From S015-6 sp964384945 (lineage in GTDB: Bacteria > Desulfobacterota > DSWW01), in assembly GCA_964384945.1 (NCBI GenBank), contig CAYLMK010000003.1, positions 310,001-374,000 on the forward strand: a DNA stretch of 64,000 bases. Reading direction: 5' to 3'. The position numbers were made by a program, and so were the translations under genes. Numbering within the stretch: position 1 is the stretch's first letter; each line of letters starts with the position of its first letter. The notes under the pieces were generated by a model. The model did no database searches and was not told the DNA's origin. It was given only the letters and a program-made list of their open reading frames with translations. Shown piece by piece: positions 17,643-26,521 of the stretch.

Positions 17643-18511
17643 GGATTCTTTTCCCTTGCGATCTGCTCCCTTCCCCTGCGGATCCCGGCCTGGATGATCG
17701 CGCTGTCGGATCGCCACGTCCTCTGTTCGAACGAGCGGTCACGGATGCTCCGCAGAAAACGCTCCTCCACCTCCTCGAGATAGGAGCCGTAAATATGATA
17801 AGAATCCGAGATGTCCACGTAACGGCCCACATGCACCGGCCTGCCCAGGCGTTCTGCGATCCGCTCGGCAAGCAGCCGCTGCAGATCGGTGAGTGCATAG
17901 ATGTTCATGAAGGCCGCCTTGTAAGCGTCCCGGCTTCTCCAGTGGGTGTTCATGTTCAGATAGAGCCGGCCGTCCCCGTCTTCTCCGAGGCGGCACCAAA
18001 CCCTCTGCAGGCAGGGAGGGTCATCGGTCTTGGGGTCCAGGGTGGGCATCCAGGTGATGGCCTGCGCCCGCCGGGAGTGAGGAACCGAGGCCAGTTTGGC
18101 CACAATGTAATCCATCTGCCGCACGCCCGCAAACGGGCCGTCGCCGCCGCCGGAGAGATCCTCGCGCACCTGATAGTCGAACAGCCTCTTGTGGTACGTG
18201 TACGTCCACTTCCCTTCCTCCGGCCGGATCCAGTGATCGTGAACCCCTTCGACCACCTCGAGCCGGTACTTCTCAAGGTCCTCGATCGCACCGGGGAATG
18301 CGCGATGAAGCCGGGGTTCTTCGAAGGGCTTCTCGATGACCAGGGTCATCGTAGCGTCGAGGCTCGGGGCCTGCCCTTCCTTGTCGTACTCGGTGGGACA
18401 GGGCATTCCCTCCTCCCACACGGCAACGACGCTCTTCTCCCAGCCCTCCGGCAGGGTCGTGCCCCGTACGAACAGGGCCGGTATGTTCCCGTTTCCTCCC
18501 TCCTGACGCAT
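17630..18511 (-). CDS. Thymidylate synthase superfamily protein
   Basis: 293 residues showing the ThyA fold signatures in altered form. DPPCLQRVWCRL matches the PPC nucleophile region; NTHWRSRDAYKAAFMNIYAL matches the R-S-x-D...FN region; SYHIYGSYLEE matches the HIY box near the end. The Asn in FMN is the residue that in ThyA selects dUMP (Asp in dCMP hydroxymethylases), so dUMP is the likelier substrate. It is more like archaeal thymidylate synthases than like E. coli ThyA. Divergent from proB. Whether it is the cell's main dTMP source cannot be judged here. Confidence 0.78.
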   Translation of the reverse strand: MRQEGGNGNIPALFVRGTTLPEGWEKSVVAVWEEGMPCPTEYDKEGQAPSLDATMTLVIEKPFEEPRLHRAFPGAIEDLEKYRLEVVEGVHDHWIRPEEGKWTYTYHKRLFDYQVREDLSGGGDGPFAGVRQMDYIVAKLASVPHSRRAQAITWMPTLDPKTDDPPCLQRVWCRLGEDGDGRLYLNMNTHWRSRDAYKAAFMNIYALTDLQRLLAERIAERLGRPVHVGRYVDISDSYHIYGSYLEEVEERFLRSIRDRSFEQRTWRSDSAIIQAGIRRGREQIAREKNPDRP

Positions 18512-18613
18512 CGCATCCCCCCTTTCGGCGCTTCCTGACGCTTCGGTCCCGCAATCCAGGTCTTTAGCACAGGCGGAACCGGCCTGGCAACGACCCCCGT
18601 CTTGCCCATGCGG

Positions 18614-18643
18614 TTGACCGGCAATTCCGCTTTCCCCTATGAT
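18614..18643 (+). promoter_or_regulatory. Sigma-70 type promoter for proB
   Basis: TTGACC (18614-18619), an 18-bp spacer and TATGAT (18638-18643), followed by a T run, 70 bp before the proB ATG. Weak points are the one-base-long spacer and the inexact -35. Confidence 0.5.
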
Positions 18644-18713
18644 GTTTTTTTGAACCGGGATTCACGCTTTCGGAACATCGTCCGGGCCCGCCTACGGTTC
18701 GCAGAGGGGTTCC

Positions 18714-19850
18714 ATGGAACGCGCCCGCTATCTGGAGACGGTGCGGCGCATCGTCGTCAAGATCGGCACCCACGTCCTCACGGACGATGGGGGAAGGCTC
18801 TCCGCCGACGTCTTCGAATCGATCGTGGACCAGGTGGTTCGGCTCTCGCAGGCGGGCAAGGAGCTGATCATCGTTTCGTCCGGGGCCATCGCGGCGGGCC
18901 GCGCGCTCCTCGCTCCGACGCACCCGAACACCAGCATCCCGGACAAGCAGGCCCTGGCCGCGGTCGGGCAAACGCAGCTCATGGGCATGTATCAGAAGGC
19001 GCTGGACCGCCACGGAAGGCGGGCGGCCCAGGTCCTGCTCACGCGCGACGATCTGGCCCACCGAAGGCGCTATCGGAACGCCCGCAACACGCTCTTCAGG
19101 CTTCTCCAATTCTCGGTCATCCCGATTGTGAACGAGAACGACACCGTCATGGTCGAGGAGATCAAGTTCGGAGACAACGACAGCCTGTCGGCCCGCGTGA
19201 CCATCCTGGCGGATGCCGACATCCTCATCCTTCTCACCTACGCACCCGGCCTCTGCCCGCGCCGGGGCGCCGAAGGACCGGCGGGCGACCCGATCCCGTT
19301 CGTGCGTGAGGTGACCGAGAAGCTTCGCAGGATGGCCGCCGGCCCGTCCGGTCCGCTGGGCACCGGAGGCATGGCCACCAAGATCGAGGCGGCCCGGATC
19401 GCGACAGAGGCCGGGCACCCTGCCGTGATCGCGGATGGGAGAAGGCCGAACGTCATCCAGGAAATCCTGGAAGGGAAAAACATCGGCACGTTCTTTGCTC
19501 CTCTCAAGGACCGGATCACCCACAAGAAACACTGGATCGCTTACATGCTGCGGAAGAAGGGGGAACTCGTCCTCGACGATGGGGCCGTCGAGGCCATCGT
19601 GCACAAGGGCGGAAGCCTACTCCCCTCCGGGGTGACGCAGGTCCGGGGACGGTTCGAAAACGGAGAAATGGTCGCCTGCCTGGACGCAGGCGGCACGGAG
19701 CGGGCCCGCGGAATCACGAACTACTCCTCCCAGGAGATCCGGCGCATCGCGGGCAGAAAGAGCGCCGAAATCGAATCCATCCTGGGCTACAGAATCCAGG
19801 ACGAAATCATCCACCGGGACGAATTGGTGATCGTTCAGAAGAGCCATTAG
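18714..19850 (+). CDS. proB: Glutamate 5-kinase with PUA domain
   Basis: First step of proline synthesis: ATP plus glutamate to gamma-glutamyl phosphate. The amino acid kinase domain has VVKIGTHVL, IIVSSGAIAAG, PIVNENDTV, FGDNDSLSA and GTGGMATKIEAA. The C-terminal PUA domain begins near residue 280 and ends with DELVIVQKSH. 378 residues matches the full-length enzyme. The proA gene follows on the same strand after 263 bp, so the two may be co-transcribed. Confidence 0.97.
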   Translation: MERARYLETVRRIVVKIGTHVLTDDGGRLSADVFESIVDQVVRLSQAGKELIIVSSGAIAAGRALLAPTHPNTSIPDKQALAAVGQTQLMGMYQKALDRHGRRAAQVLLTRDDLAHRRRYRNARNTLFRLLQFSVIPIVNENDTVMVEEIKFGDNDSLSARVTILADADILILLTYAPGLCPRRGAEGPAGDPIPFVREVTEKLRRMAAGPSGPLGTGGMATKIEAARIATEAGHPAVIADGRRPNVIQEILEGKNIGTFFAPLKDRITHKKHWIAYMLRKKGELVLDDGAVEAIVHKGGSLLPSGVTQVRGRFENGEMVACLDAGGTERARGITNYSSQEIRRIAGRKSAEIESILGYRIQDEIIHRDELVIVQKSH

Positions 19851-20113
19851 CCGTTAGCTATTGGCCATGTGCCCGTTCCGCCTTCGCAACCGAACTCGAG
19901 AGACGGCTCAAGGATCGGGACCTGAGGACCGGACGCGCGGGCATTGGCTCGTAACCGTTGCTCCACCCGCCTCCCTCTCCGATGAGTCCGGCGGCGGGGA
20001 CAAAACCGGGAGATAGAGGCCAAGCGCCAAAGCCTAACGGCAGAGCGCCGAAATCGTGGACGGGGCAGGAAGAGGAAGACCGACCGAGACACGAGCGGCT
20101 ACGGGAGGGAGAG
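19851..20113 (+). other. proB-proA spacer with short repeat units
   Basis: 263 bp without a credible gene. The first 35 bases, overlapping the proB stop, hold near-repeats of the type CATTAGC / CGTTAGC / TATTGGCC. That resembles the small intergenic repeats often seen in deltaproteobacterial genomes. The rest is GC-rich with no promoter or terminator recognised. Confidence 0.4.
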
Positions 20114-21361
20114 ATGACAGACGTGATCGACATGGCGCGGAGGGCGAGGGAGGCATCCCGCCGGCTTGCCAATATCTCGACCGACCGGAAGAACGAGACC
20201 CTGCTGCTCGCGGCCCGTACGATCCGGCAAGAGGCGGCCGCCCTCCAGGAGACCAACCGGAAGGACCTGGCCGCCGCAAGGGACAAGGGGCTCTCCCCGG
20301 CCATGCTCGACCGCCTGACCCTCTCGGACAACGCCCTCTCGCAGATCTGCAAGAGCCTGGAAGAGGTGGCCGCCCTTCCCGATCCCGTGGGCGAGGTGGT
20401 CGGCATGTGGAGGAGACCCAACGGCCTTCAGGTCGGCAGGATGCGCATTCCTCTCGGCGTCATCGGCATTATTTACGAGGCAAGACCCAACGTCACGGTG
20501 GACGCCGCCGCCCTCTGCCTGAAGTCGGGAAATGCGGTTCTGCTGAGGGGCGGTTCCGAGGCGATTCACTCCAACCGGGCACTGGCCCGGCTCCTTGCCG
20601 CCGCCGGTCAAGCCGCGGGCCTGCCGGACAACGCCGTACAACTGATCGATACAACAGAGCGTTCCGCGGTCCTCGAGATGCTCAAGCAGGAGGAATCCAT
20701 CGATCTCATCATCCCCAGGGGCGGCGAGAGCCTGATCCGGTTCGTGGTGGAGAACTCGAGAATCCCGGTCCTCAAGCACTACAAGGGCGTCTGCCACATC
20801 TATGTCGACGAAGGGGCCGACCCGGAGATGGCCAAGCGGGTCTGCGTGAACGCGAAGGTGCAGAGGCCCGGCGTGTGCAATGCCATGGAGACCCTCCTCG
20901 TCCACGAGACGGAGGCGGACACCCTTCTGCCCGGGATCGTCTCGGCCTTGCAGGAGAGGGGCGTCGAGATCCGCGGCTGCCCGGCAACCCTCGCCCGTGT
21001 GCCCGGCGCACGGCCGGCGACCGAGGAGGACTGGGGAGCCGAATACCTGGACTTGGTGCTGTCGGTAAAGGTCGTGGCGAGCATGGAGGAGGCCATGGAC
21101 CACATCGCCCGCTACGGATCGATGCACACCGAATCCATCATCACCCGCGACTACGCTCGGGCGGAGCGGTTTCTCCGCGAAGTGCAGTCTTCCAGCGTCA
21201 TGGTCAATGCGTCAACGCGCTTCAGTGACGGCTATGAATTCGGTCTCGGTGCAGAGATCGGCATCAGCACGAGCAGACTGCACGCCTTCGGCCCGATGGG
21301 CCTCAAGGAACTCACCACCACCAAGTTCATCGTCCGGGGCCAGGGCCAGATAAGAGAGTGA
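20114..21361 (+). CDS. proA: Gamma-glutamyl phosphate reductase
   Basis: Reduces gamma-glutamyl phosphate with NADPH to the semialdehyde. GVIGIIYEARPNVTVDAAALCLKSGNA matches the N-terminal nucleotide-binding region. QRPGVCNAMETLLVH carries the catalytic Cys, and the C-terminal segment VNASTRFSDGYEFGLGAEIGIST is the family signature. 415 residues from the ATG at 20114, which follows GGGAGGGAG. The in-frame extension upstream is Pro-rich and lacks a ribosome binding site. Confidence 0.97.
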   Translation: MTDVIDMARRAREASRRLANISTDRKNETLLLAARTIRQEAAALQETNRKDLAAARDKGLSPAMLDRLTLSDNALSQICKSLEEVAALPDPVGEVVGMWRRPNGLQVGRMRIPLGVIGIIYEARPNVTVDAAALCLKSGNAVLLRGGSEAIHSNRALARLLAAAGQAAGLPDNAVQLIDTTERSAVLEMLKQEESIDLIIPRGGESLIRFVVENSRIPVLKHYKGVCHIYVDEGADPEMAKRVCVNAKVQRPGVCNAMETLLVHETEADTLLPGIVSALQERGVEIRGCPATLARVPGARPATEEDWGAEYLDLVLSVKVVASMEEAMDHIARYGSMHTESIITRDYARAERFLREVQSSSVMVNASTRFSDGYEFGLGAEIGISTSRLHAFGPMGLKELTTTKFIVRGQGQIRE

Positions 21362-21559
21362 GAGTCGCCGGTTCGTCACAAGGACTTCGAAAAACGTATC
21401 GAAGATGCCCGCGGTCTTGGCTCCCCATCGGAGTTTCTGATTGCTGGCAAGTCCATTCTTGATTCTCTTGAGGCACAATGCTCCGGTTCTTCGTCAGCGC
21501 TTGGCCTAGTCCGTTGCAATTGGTTATCGGACAATGGGCATATTCGACGGGACGCTCGT

Positions 21560-22300
21560 TTACTCCCGGGTCCTTGAGTATGCGATGGCGCGAGCAACCA
21601 GACTCTCTGCGAAGTTCGCGAACCTCAACTCGGGACATGGTTCCGAAAACGCCCCCGTTCGCCCAGCACTGCTGGGAGAAAGGATGAGACTCGCGGCATC
21701 GTACAACCTTTCGCGTACCATCTTTGTCAGCAGGATCTCGTAGCGCTTAGCGTACGACGCATCGCGGAACTCTTCGAAGACGGGGAAATGAGGTTCAGCC
21801 ACGGAAATTGGGCGCGTAGAGCCAGCAGCATCCTCCAGGAGCATCAGGTATCCAAGCCATGGCTTCGGTGAGCCTCGGAAAGCCCCTTCCCTGAAAGCGG
21901 CCCAGTAGTCTGCCGCGTTTCCCAGCGCCTCCTCCGTTCGGTTGTTGTAGTTGTTTCCGAACGACGGACCAACTTGCGCCTTGAACTCTACAGTCGCGAA
22001 GAGACGACCGTCGGCTACGACGACGAGATCCCACTTCTTCTCCGCACGGTAATAGCCCGGCAGTTCGACCCGCCCACGTCGATGGATGGCGGTATCGCTG
22101 ACCCCGGCGTCGACGATGAGCCTTCGGATTAGTTCGGCGAAACCGTCGAGGTGGGCACCACCGGTTACGGCACTCCTGGCTCCCCGGTCCCGATCTCCCG
22201 ACTTCGCTCCCTGAGCCTTGGCCTGCCGCGCCCGAGTCCGCCAGAAATGCCGGACGGCACTCTGGATTTGCCTTGAGAGATCGTTACGGTTCTTCGTCAT
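21560..22300 (-). CDS. Type II restriction endonuclease, XhoI/PaeR7I family (predicted site CTCGAG)
   Basis: 246 residues resembling XhoI and PaeR7I. The most telling part is WDLVVVADGRLFATVEFKAQ followed by VGPSFGNNYNNRTEEALG, which gives a PD-(D/E)xK-type Asp...Glu-x-Lys core and the Asn-rich loop of that family. The N-terminus is basic (VRHFWRTRARQAKAQG). It lies 9 bp downstream of its methyltransferase on the same strand. Base composition is lower in GC than the flanks, suggesting transfer. CTCGAG occurs in this window (for example 2295-2300 and 55033-55038), so host protection would be needed. Confidence 0.86.
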   Translation of the reverse strand: MTKNRNDLSRQIQSAVRHFWRTRARQAKAQGAKSGDRDRGARSAVTGGAHLDGFAELIRRLIVDAGVSDTAIHRRGRVELPGYYRAEKKWDLVVVADGRLFATVEFKAQVGPSFGNNYNNRTEEALGNAADYWAAFREGAFRGSPKPWLGYLMLLEDAAGSTRPISVAEPHFPVFEEFRDASYAKRYEILLTKMVRERLYDAASLILSPSSAGRTGAFSEPCPELRFANFAESLVARAIAYSRTRE

Positions 22301-22309
22301 TGGATTGGT

Positions 22310-23365
22310 TCACTCCTTATGGGCTTCGACGGCGACAGCGGAAAACAACCCTGCGGTCTCGCCTCGGATACGCCGCTCGGCCATGTCGAAGTAGTACCCA
22401 TCCACCTCGCACCCGATGCTGTGGCGACCACAGTGCGCAGCCGCCACACTCGTAGTCCCTGTCCCCATGAAAGGATCCAGCACCGTGTCGCCCACGAAGC
22501 TAAACATCCGAATCAGTCGTTCGGCCAGTTCTGTCGGATAGGGTGCCGGATGGTCTCGGGTGGATGCTCCGGTCACTCCGGTCCAAATCTGTTGGAACCA
22601 CCGCTGGTAGTTGTCGGTGGAGATCACGCTCAGGACTCGCTCGGCGAGCGAGGGCTTCCTGTAGCCCCCTGGTTTCCTCTCCATGAGTATGAACTCAATG
22701 TCGTTCTTAATCACCGCGTTCGGCTCGTACGGCTTTCCAAGAAACCCCGCTCCACCGTTCTCGACCTCGTAGGCCGCGTTCGCGATCTTGTGCCAAATGA
22801 TGGGCGCGAGGTTATCGAAACCAATACGCCGGCAATGTTCCTGGATGGAAGCATGCAGCGGCACCACCGTATGTCGGCCTTCGTTCTTTCGGCGGGAGAG
22901 GCACACGTCCCCTACAACGCAGATGAGACGGCCGCCGGGCACCAACGCGTTGAAACAATGCATCCATACCCGGTCGAGTTCAGTCAAGAACATTTCGTAG
23001 TCCGAAACGTGTCCCAACTGGCCGTCAGAGTGACGGTATTCCTTGAGCGTCCAGTACGGAGGCGATGTCAATACGAGGTGAATCGAGTTGGGGCTCAGCT
23101 TACCGAGTGACCGTGCGTCTCGAAGAAACAGCTGATGGGTAGTCGGTATCGAACGCACCGCATTGTCGATAAGGCTCATCAATCGGGGGTCCTTGGCAAT
23201 AGCCGGGATCGCGGTTTGCGGGTTTCCAAGCGACCGCAGATCCTTCGGAACCCATTCGGTGAGATCACTGCTGCGTTTGCAGGCGTGTACGGTACGGGCT
23301 CGGTTCAACCCCTGTTGCCTCCTCTCGCGATCACCTTCCTTCGTGTTATCGGTACGCTCACCCAA
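22310..23365 (-). CDS. Type II DNA methyltransferase (N4-cytosine/N6-adenine, beta class)
   Basis: Protects the site cut by the adjacent nuclease. TSPPYWTLKEY (catalytic motif IV) comes first, near residue 105, and the AdoMet-binding DPFMGTGTTSVAA (motif I) comes near the end, the permuted beta-class order. The SPPY form is compatible with N4-cytosine or N6-adenine methylation. The start is uncertain: TTG at 23365 follows AGAGGGGG, while another TTG at 23308 follows AGGAGG. 351 residues from the first. Confidence 0.9.
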   Translation of the reverse strand: MGERTDNTKEGDRERRQQGLNRARTVHACKRSSDLTEWVPKDLRSLGNPQTAIPAIAKDPRLMSLIDNAVRSIPTTHQLFLRDARSLGKLSPNSIHLVLTSPPYWTLKEYRHSDGQLGHVSDYEMFLTELDRVWMHCFNALVPGGRLICVVGDVCLSRRKNEGRHTVVPLHASIQEHCRRIGFDNLAPIIWHKIANAAYEVENGGAGFLGKPYEPNAVIKNDIEFILMERKPGGYRKPSLAERVLSVISTDNYQRWFQQIWTGVTGASTRDHPAPYPTELAERLIRMFSFVGDTVLDPFMGTGTTSVAAAHCGRHSIGCEVDGYYFDMAERRIRGETAGLFSAVAVEAHKE

Positions 23366-23396
23366 TCGACCCCCTCTTTAGCCCAATCACTAGGGT

Positions 23397-23642
23397 TCAA
23401 TCCGTGGCAGATGACACGCCCATAAACTCAGTATCATCAAGAATTCCACCGCATGACAAGAGAGGTCTATGGTCAGGGATACCACGAATGGCTGGTCCCG
23501 TCATGAAAACATACCCATACTGTTTCTGGGCGTCAATCGCAAGCATGGTATTCGGGCACATGAAGGCGGAACGCAAATACGGGGTCAACGGGTTTGGAAC
23601 GTGATCAGATAGGCTCTGCATCATTCGGATTGAACAACTCAA
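23397..23642 (-). CDS. Small hypothetical ORF upstream of the methyltransferase
   Basis: 81 codons with codon use like the neighbouring R-M genes (AT-richer third positions) and a protein-like composition, including FMCPNTMLAIDAQKQYGYVF. No family is recognised, no helix-turn-helix typical of R-M controller proteins is seen, and the ribosome binding site is weak. It may be a real small gene of the island or a remnant of a longer one. The rest of 23366-23703 shows nothing definite. Confidence 0.3.
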   Translation of the reverse strand: MSCSIRMMQSLSDHVPNPLTPYLRSAFMCPNTMLAIDAQKQYGYVFMTGPAIRGIPDHRPLLSCGGILDDTEFMGVSSATD

Positions 23643-23703
23643 TCAAGTCGCACACCATGATCGGGAGAACGGCAATAACGGGCTTACACCCTTCATCGGG
23701 TCT

Positions 23704-25161
23704 TCAGCCCTTGACCACACCGATGGGCCGGAGGCGGGCCACCTTGCGGCTGATCCCGGCGGTGTGCATCACGTTCACGACGCGCTCGACGTCCTTGTAA
23801 GCCTCGGGCATCTCCTCCTCCAGGGTGCCGCGGCCCGACGCCATCACCTCGATTCCCTTGCCCTCAAGCTCCCGCACGAGGTTCCGGCCCCGGGCCGCCT
23901 TCTTGGCCTGCGAGCGGCTCATGACCCTGCCCGCACCATGGGAGGTGGAACCGAAGGTCTCCAGCATGGCCTTCTCCGTGCCCACGCACACGAACGACGC
24001 CCGGCCCATGTCGCCCGGGATGAGGACCGGCTGTCCCACGTCCCGGTAGGGGGCCGGAACCTGGGGATGCCCCCTGGGGAAGGCGCGGGTCGCGCCCTTC
24101 CGGTGAACGCAGAGCTTCAGGGTCTCGCCCTTCCAGGAGTGCTCCTCCAGCTTGGCCATGTTGTGGCTGACGTCGTAGACGAGCCGCAGCCTGAGTTCGG
24201 ATGGGGAGGTCCGCAGGGCTTCGATCAGGGCCTCTCTCGCCAGGGACATGATGATCTGGCGGTTTGCCCAGGCGTAGTTCGCCGCACAGCCCATGGCCGC
24301 GAGGTAATCCTTCCCCTCCTTGGATTCGAGCGGGGCGCAGGCGAGCTGGCGGTCGGGAAGCTCGATGCCGTACTTGCGCACCGCGTGCAGCATCACCTTC
24401 AGCGAGTCGTCGCAGACCTGATAGCCGAACCCGCGGGAACCCGTGTGGATCAGCAGGGTGACCTGCCCCAGTTCCAGACCGAGCGCACCTGCGACACTCG
24501 AATCGTACACGGCATCCACCACCCCCACCTCGAGGAAGTGATTGCCGGAGCCCAGCGTGCCGAGTTGTCCGAGCCCTCGGTGGATCGCCCGCTCGCTCAC
24601 CTTGTCCGGGTCCGCGCCCTCGATGCGCCCATGGTCCTCGGTCCTCTCGAGATCCTCCTCGCTCCCGTATCCCCTCTCCATGGCCCAGCGGCTGCCCTTG
24701 CGCAGAAGATCCCGCAGGGACTTCTCCGAGAGCTTCTCGATTCCGCCCGAGGAACCCACTCCGCAGGGAACGTGCCGGAACAGGGCCTGCACGATTTCCC
24801 GCATCCGCGGACGAACCTCCTCTTCCTGAAGGGCCGTGGCCATGAGGCGGACCCCGCAGTTGATGTCGTAGCCCACGCCGCCGGGAGAGACCACGCCCCC
24901 TTCGAGCCGGGTAGCGGCCACGCCGCCGATGGGAAAGCCGTATCCCCAGTGGATGTCCGGCATGGCGAGGCTGTACCCCACGATGCCCGGAAGTTCGGCG
25001 ACATGCGCGACCTGCGTGAGGCTCCGGTCCTCGCGGCCGGCCCGAATGAGCCGTTCGTCCGCGTAGATCCTGCCCGGTACCCGCATGCCTCCGCTTGCCG
25101 GGATCTCCCAGAGATAGTCCTCGATTCTCTTGAGCTCAACGGCTTCCCGGTCGTCTTTCAT
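23704..25161 (-). CDS. rtcB: RtcB-family RNA ligase
   Basis: GTP- and Mn-dependent ligase joining 2',3'-cyclic phosphate or 3'-phosphate ends to 5'-OH RNA. Metal ligands appear in DINCGVRL (Cys), GSGNHFLEVG and LIHTGSRGFG. STSHGAGRVMSR holds the His that is guanylylated, and the C-terminus ends IGVVKG as in the family. 485 residues from the ATG at 25161, after GGACGGGAG and 40 bp past the AmmeMemoRadiSam gene; the longer frame overlaps that gene. No archease is beside it. Confidence 0.94.
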   Translation of the reverse strand: MKDDREAVELKRIEDYLWEIPASGGMRVPGRIYADERLIRAGREDRSLTQVAHVAELPGIVGYSLAMPDIHWGYGFPIGGVAATRLEGGVVSPGGVGYDINCGVRLMATALQEEEVRPRMREIVQALFRHVPCGVGSSGGIEKLSEKSLRDLLRKGSRWAMERGYGSEEDLERTEDHGRIEGADPDKVSERAIHRGLGQLGTLGSGNHFLEVGVVDAVYDSSVAGALGLELGQVTLLIHTGSRGFGYQVCDDSLKVMLHAVRKYGIELPDRQLACAPLESKEGKDYLAAMGCAANYAWANRQIIMSLAREALIEALRTSPSELRLRLVYDVSHNMAKLEEHSWKGETLKLCVHRKGATRAFPRGHPQVPAPYRDVGQPVLIPGDMGRASFVCVGTEKAMLETFGSTSHGAGRVMSRSQAKKAARGRNLVRELEGKGIEVMASGRGTLEEEMPEAYKDVERVVNVMHTAGISRKVARLRPIGVVKG

Positions 25162-25201
25162 CTCCCGTCCGTCACGCGCAACCCACGAAAGCGCTTCTAT
25201 C

Positions 25202-26200
25202 TCAGTCGAACCTGCCCGGAATCTCCCTCTTACATTGATGACATTTGCCCTGTTCGAGGTACATGGAAAGCACACGGAATCCCTGCCTTCGAATGACGGG
25301 AGTGCCGCACTGCGGACAGGAGGTGTTCTCCATCTCGTCTCCCGGCACGTTTCCCGTGTAAACGAAGAGAAGGCCCTCCTCCCTTCCGATCTCCCAGGCG
25401 CGCCGGAGCGTCTTAAGAGGCGTCCTCGGCCGGTCGGTCATCCGGTACGTGGGATGGTAGGCGCTCACGTGCCAGGGTATGTCTTCTCCCAGACCGCGGA
25501 GAAAGCGCGCCAATTCCCTGAGTTCCTCCTCCTCGTCGTTCCGTCCCGGAATCAGAAGCGTGGTGACCTCGATCCAGATTCCGAGGGACCGCATCCTCTC
25601 CAGGGTATCCAGAACCGGGGCCAGCCTTGCCCTGCAGACCCTTCGGTAAAAGGAGTCGCGGAAGGACTTCAGGTCCACGTTGGCCCCATGAAGCCACGGC
25701 GCAATCGCCTTCAGGGGGGCGGCCTCGATGTAGCCGTTCGTCACGAACGCATTTCTTAGGCCCGCCTCTGCCGCTTTCCGCGCCGTATCGTAGGCAACCT
25801 CGAAGTAGACGGTCGGCTCCGTGTAGGTGTACGAAATGCTCCTGCACCCGGATTCCAGGGCCGCCGTGACGATCTCCTCCGGAGCGAACTCCCTGCCCGC
25901 GATCTTCCCCCGGTCAAAGGGCATCTGGGAGATCTCCGCGTTCTGGCAGTGGAGGCAATGCAAGTTGCAGCCGACCGTCGCGATGGAGTAGGACAATGTG
26001 CCTGGGTAGAAGTGAAACAACGGCTTCTTCTCGATCGGATCCACGTTGGCGGCCACCAGCCTGGAGTAGACAAGGGTGAAGAGGCGCCCGCCGCGGTTCT
26101 CCCGTATACCGCACGCGCCCCTCCCTCCCTCCTTGATGCGACAGAGGTGAGGGCAGAGGCGGCACCGCACCGTGCCCCCGGTCGAGGGCTCATAAAACAT
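25202..26200 (-). CDS. amrS: AmmeMemoRadiSam system radical SAM enzyme
   Basis: 332 residues with the radical SAM cluster CNLHCLHCQN and the N-terminal CRLCPHLCRIKEGGRGACG typical of the group linked to AMMECR1 and MEMO proteins. Further family segments are YTYTEPTVYFE, FVTNGYI, WHVSAYHP and a C-terminal zinc-ribbon-like CPQCGTPVI...CHQC. Neither AMMECR1 nor MEMO is in this window. The system is implicated in RNA or protein modification, but the substrate is not settled to my knowledge. The ATG at 26200 follows AGAGAGG; it is likely co-transcribed with rtcB. Confidence 0.88.
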   Translation of the reverse strand: MFYEPSTGGTVRCRLCPHLCRIKEGGRGACGIRENRGGRLFTLVYSRLVAANVDPIEKKPLFHFYPGTLSYSIATVGCNLHCLHCQNAEISQMPFDRGKIAGREFAPEEIVTAALESGCRSISYTYTEPTVYFEVAYDTARKAAEAGLRNAFVTNGYIEAAPLKAIAPWLHGANVDLKSFRDSFYRRVCRARLAPVLDTLERMRSLGIWIEVTTLLIPGRNDEEEELRELARFLRGLGEDIPWHVSAYHPTYRMTDRPRTPLKTLRRAWEIGREEGLLFVYTGNVPGDEMENTSCPQCGTPVIRRQGFRVLSMYLEQGKCHQCKREIPGRFD

Positions 26201-26521
26201 GGCCTCTCTCAAACCCGACCCCTCCTTTCCGGAAACCGCCTTTTCGAAGCCCAGATTTCCCCTGTATAGGATTCTACCAGGGTATGCCCGAAAGGCGAAA
26301 GGGCAAAGGGTCAAGGCCAGAGGTGGGCAGAGGCCGGGTATCAGACCCCGATCAAGGATAACTACGAAGAGCGGCAGCGGCACCCGGAATCGGACAGGCA
26401 AGGTCAGGCGGGCTGAATCCGGTGAGATTCCTCTGTCGCGGCGAGACTCCACCCGCTCCGGTGTTCACGAAACAGTAGTGCAAGCAGCGCAGCAACCTGA
26501 CTCGTCGAGGGGGCAGCGGAT
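26201..26521. other. Intergenic region, no gene seen
   Basis: 321 bp upstream of amrS. It includes purine-rich AGGGGCAAAGGGTCAAGG-like units near 26295-26320 that recall the GGGATC-type repeats in the folB tail. No convincing promoter, RNA or ORF with a ribosome binding site. Confidence 0.4.

Noticed and set aside
23380..23400. GGGTTCAATCC resembling a tRNA T-loop, possible attachment site of the R-M block
   Set aside because: Flanking bases do not form a T-stem or acceptor stem and no tRNA body is present.
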